Of a stretch of 64,000 bases of DNA, positions 61,544 through 64,000 are shown in pieces; within the stretch, counting starts at the first letter, position 1, and each line of letters starts with the position of its first letter. The notes beneath the pieces were generated by a model, which saw only the letters and a list, made by a program, of their open reading frames with translations, was not told the DNA's origin and did no database searches. Made by a program: the position numbers and the translations under genes. The DNA is taken from assembly GCF_900100795.1 (NCBI RefSeq), contig NZ_FNCO01000022.1:1-64000 (forward strand), in the 5' to 3' direction. The stretch comes from Pseudomonas abietaniphila. Lineage in GTDB: Bacteria; Pseudomonadota; Gammaproteobacteria; Pseudomonadales; Pseudomonadaceae.

Positions 61544-62437
61544 ATGAAAACGTCTCCGCCGCTTAAAGCCTTGCTCTGTTTTGATGCCGCGATGCGATTG
61601 AACAGTTTTTCTCTAGCGGCCGATGAGCTGAGCGTGACGCCCGGCGCGGTGGGTCAGCAGATCCGAAATCTGGAGCAATGGCTCGGTGTCGCGCTGTTCA
61701 CGCGGCAGATCCGCCAGATTCAACCGACGCCCGACGGTCAGGCGTACTGGTCGCAGATTCAGCCATCGCTCCTGCAGATCATCAATGCCAGTCATGCGCT
61801 GCGCGACCGTCATAACAACAACGTCTGGCTGAACATGCCGCCCAGTCTGGCCGCCAAATGGTTTGCGCGGCGTATGGCCGGCTTTCTTGAAAACCATCCC
61901 TCTGTGGCCCTGCACCTGAGTTCATCGACCACACTGGCCGATTTCAGCAGCGAGCGGGTCGATCTGGCGATTCGGCATTTCGACGGGCATGCGCCGGAGC
62001 TGGACGTCGAGTTGTTGCATCAGGATAACGCGCGCGTCTATTGCAGCCCTGCTTATGCCGAACAGCACGGTTTGAACAGCCCGGGCGACCTGCGACGTGC
62101 GACGTTGCTGCACAACACCTTGCACCCGAACTGGCCGGACTGGCTGCAGCGCTTTGCCGGTATAGGTGAGCAGGAAGGGCGGAACATTCCCGGCATCCAC
62201 TTCGACCAGTCTTTGATGGCCATTGAAGCGGCGCGGCGGAATCAGGGGGTGGTCATCACCAGCGAATGGCTGACCCAGGAGGAGGTGGCGAGCGGGGCGC
62301 TGATTGAACCCTTCGAGCAGCGTTTGCCGCTGTCGAAGGGGTATTACCTGGTGCAGCCCAAACATTCGATACTGCGCCCGACGGTGCAGGCGCTGAAGGT
62401 CTGGCTGATGGGGGAGGCGAGGGACGCGTCAAAATGA
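61544..62437 (+). CDS. LysR-family transcriptional regulator (GcvA-like)
   Basis: 297 residues. Winged HTH about 6-65 (LKALLCFDAAMRLNSFSLAADELSVTPGAVGQQIRNLEQWLGVALF) is of the GcvA/AmpR type. The co-inducer domain follows. ATG 61544 is preceded by AT-rich divergent promoter sequence. Probably regulates the divergent EamA transporter gene. Its stop is 24 bp from the end of the convergent transporter gene. Confidence 0.9.
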   Translation: MKTSPPLKALLCFDAAMRLNSFSLAADELSVTPGAVGQQIRNLEQWLGVALFTRQIRQIQPTPDGQAYWSQIQPSLLQIINASHALRDRHNNNVWLNMPPSLAAKWFARRMAGFLENHPSVALHLSSSTTLADFSSERVDLAIRHFDGHAPELDVELLHQDNARVYCSPAYAEQHGLNSPGDLRRATLLHNTLHPNWPDWLQRFAGIGEQEGRNIPGIHFDQSLMAIEAARRNQGVVITSEWLTQEEVASGALIEPFEQRLPLSKGYYLVQPKHSILRPTVQALKVWLMGEARDASK

Positions 62438-62460
62438 ACACGACCCACGCTCCGGCAGTT

Positions 62461-63879
62461 TTACGGCATCACAGGCGGAATGTACGCCAGCGTCGTGCCC
62501 AGCGCCCACAGCAGGAACAACACCAGCGGTGTGTGCACCAGCAACTGCACGAACGAGAAACCGATCAGGTCGCGCGCTTTCAGGCCCAGTACACCCAGCA
62601 GCGGCAGCATGTAGAACGGGTTGATCAGGTTCGGTAGCGCTTCAGCGGCGTTGTAGATCTGCACCGCCCAGCCCAAGTGGTATTTCAAGTCGTTGGCGAC
62701 TTGCATTACGTATGGCGCTTCGATGATCCACTTGCCACCGCCCGACGGAATGAAGAAGCCGAGGATGGCCGAGTACACGCCCATCAGCAGCGCGTAGGTG
62801 TCGTGAGAGGCGATGCTGGTGAAGAACAGCGAGATGTGGTGCGCCACGGTTTGCGCATCACCGCCCTTGACCGTCGTCAGCAGCGCGGCAATCGAACCGT
62901 ACAGCGGGAACTGAATCAGCACGCCGGTGGTGGTCGGCACTGCGCGGGCCACGGCATCCAGGAAGCTGCGCGGACGCCAGTGCAGCAGCGCGCCGACCAT
63001 GATGAACAGGAAGTTGTACGTGTTCAGGCCGGAAATTGCGGTGATCGCAGGCTTGGTGCTGAACTCGTTGAACAACCAGCCGGACGCCAGCACGACCATC
63101 AGGATGATCAGCAACGGGCTGTATTCCAGCCATTCGCCTGGACGGGTGCGCGGGGGCAGCGGCGGCAGGCTAAACGCTGGATCGACGCCGCATTCCTTGG
63201 CGTCACGGGCGTTGGCCGGGCCAGGCGCGGTGGCGTAGGCGACGATGATCGAGATCACCACCAGCGCCAGCAGCATCACGCCGGATTGCCACAGGAAGAT
63301 GGTCTGGGTGAACGGGATCATCCCGGTGATCGCCAGAATGGACGGGGGCAGGCTGGCCGGGTTGGCTTGCAGCTGAGCAGCCGAGGACGACAGACCCAAA
63401 GCCCACACCGCGCCCAGACCCAGATAGGCGGCGGCGCCAGCAGCGCGGTAGTCCATCTTCAAATCCGTGCGACGTGCCAGAGCCCGGACCAGCAGACCGC
63501 CGAACACCAAGGACAGGCCCCAGTTCAGCAGCGAAGCGACCATGGAGATCAGCGCGACCCAGGCCACGGCCGAGCGGCCGTTTTTCGGGATGCGCGCCAG
63601 ACGGTCGATCAGTTTGACCGCAGGCGGCGAACTGGCGACGACATAGCCGCCGATGACCACGAAGGCCATTTGCATGGTGAAAGGGATCAGGCTCCAGAAA
63701 CCGTCACCAAAGGCCTTGGCGGTGTCGGCGGGTTTAGCGCCGATGACCAGCGTTGCGAGGGTGACGATGACCACGGCAAGGGCGGCGAACACCCACGAGT
63801 CAGGGAACCAGCGTTCTGCCCATTTGGCGCAGCGCAGGGCAAATCGGGCGGAGCGGCTTTCTTCGATATCGGCGGCCAC
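62461..63879 (-). CDS. atoE: Short-chain fatty acid transporter (AtoE-like)
   Basis: 472 residues with about 12 hydrophobic segments. AtoE-type permeases import acetoacetate and short-chain fatty acids. Motifs: WFPDSWVFAALAVVIVTLATL at the N-terminus, SAVAWVALISMVASLLNWGLSLVFGGLLVRALARRTDLKMDYRAAGAAAYLGLGAVW, and GFFIPSGGGKWIIEAPYVMQVA, which hosts the conserved PSGGGKW segment. Its neighbours downstream lie beyond the window or are unrelated, so any ato operon cannot be judged. Confidence 0.9.
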   Translation of the reverse strand: MAADIEESRSARFALRCAKWAERWFPDSWVFAALAVVIVTLATLVIGAKPADTAKAFGDGFWSLIPFTMQMAFVVIGGYVVASSPPAVKLIDRLARIPKNGRSAVAWVALISMVASLLNWGLSLVFGGLLVRALARRTDLKMDYRAAGAAAYLGLGAVWALGLSSSAAQLQANPASLPPSILAITGMIPFTQTIFLWQSGVMLLALVVISIIVAYATAPGPANARDAKECGVDPAFSLPPLPPRTRPGEWLEYSPLLIILMVVLASGWLFNEFSTKPAITAISGLNTYNFLFIMVGALLHWRPRSFLDAVARAVPTTTGVLIQFPLYGSIAALLTTVKGGDAQTVAHHISLFFTSIASHDTYALLMGVYSAILGFFIPSGGGKWIIEAPYVMQVANDLKYHLGWAVQIYNAAEALPNLINPFYMLPLLGVLGLKARDLIGFSFVQLLVHTPLVLFLLWALGTTLAYIPPVMP

Positions 63880-64000
63880 GTTGTTTTACCTCTTGGAGTT
63901 ATTGTTCGGGTGCTATTTGAAATAGCTGTTTTTAGTGTTGGCAGTGACGCAAAAAAGGTTCGGCTCTAGATACAGCAAAGCCCCTTCATGACTGAAGAGG
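63880..64000. other. Upstream region of the AtoE-like gene
   Basis: 121 bases to the window edge, with the presumed leftward promoter. GGTAAAAC-type sequence and AAGAGG precede the ATG as ribosome site; no further feature is seen. Confidence 0.4.

Overview
The window reads as a chromosomal segment of a fluorescent or plant-associated Pseudomonas (P. syringae / P. fluorescens lineage). The evidence is high GC with GC-rich third codon positions, REP-type palindromes of the gtgggagcg / gtaggagcg kind, a PA1571-type small protein, a two-cysteine DksA, a fused MnhA-MnhB antiporter subunit and a Pseudomonas-style inositol locus. No rRNA, tRNA, CRISPR array or prophage was seen. The only recognisable transposon is the 3' end of an IS3-family element at the left edge.

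Layout. 1-435: IS3 end abutting a truncated dispersed repeat. 435-4728: a small unknown gene and a tightly overlapped operon (DUF72, YbhP-like EEP hydrolase, ClsB-like cardiolipin synthase, YbhN-like membrane protein) pointing to phospholipid remodelling. 4804-6117: a soluble BdlA-like PAS-PAS chemoreceptor. 6118-6825: repeat-rich gap with a 37-bp tandem array. 6826-20866: a myo-inositol catabolic island with a divergent RpiR-type regulator (IolR-like), iolC fused to a DUF2090 aldolase-like domain, iolE, iolB, iolA/mmsA, iolD, a Gfo/Idh/MocA dehydrogenase and a CUT2-type ABC importer. A GGAA-N6-TTCC operator lies in the regulator/iolC gap and a near match lies inside the likely promoter of the transporter. 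21208-26622: DksA2-like factor, a chemoreceptor with a C-terminal extension, an orphan DUF2235 (Tle1-like) lipase, and small conserved genes. 27599-33680: six-gene Mnh/Mrp cation/proton antiporter operon on the minus strand.

34508-45771: housekeeping and accessory genes (tusA, pdxB, zeta-toxin-like kinase, PA1571-type protein, MsbA-like ABC exporter, ppnP, exonuclease, periplasmic binding protein, DUF2897, ethanolamine permease, pyrF, glpQ). 46072-50166: PAS-GAF-GGDEF cyclase, hydroxyacid dehydrogenase, SDR, FAA hydrolase. 50283-55277: AraC regulator, then a GntP-family permease and HisD/HpsN-like dehydrogenase transcribed away from a LacI regulator, with a perfect 16-bp palindrome between them. 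55311-63879: LysR, an unusual glutamine-amidotransferase-like protein, an ABM-domain protein, a DHA2 efflux pump with divergent MarR, a DMT exporter with divergent LysR, and an AtoE-type short-chain fatty acid transporter.

The least explained structure is a family of roughly 300-340 bp dispersed elements (six copies or fragments at about 141, 26719, 27455, 33991, 59621 and 60190). They carry several hairpins whose stems show compensatory base changes between copies. Two pairs are arranged head-on around REP palindromes. This is the best candidate for an undescribed element in the window.
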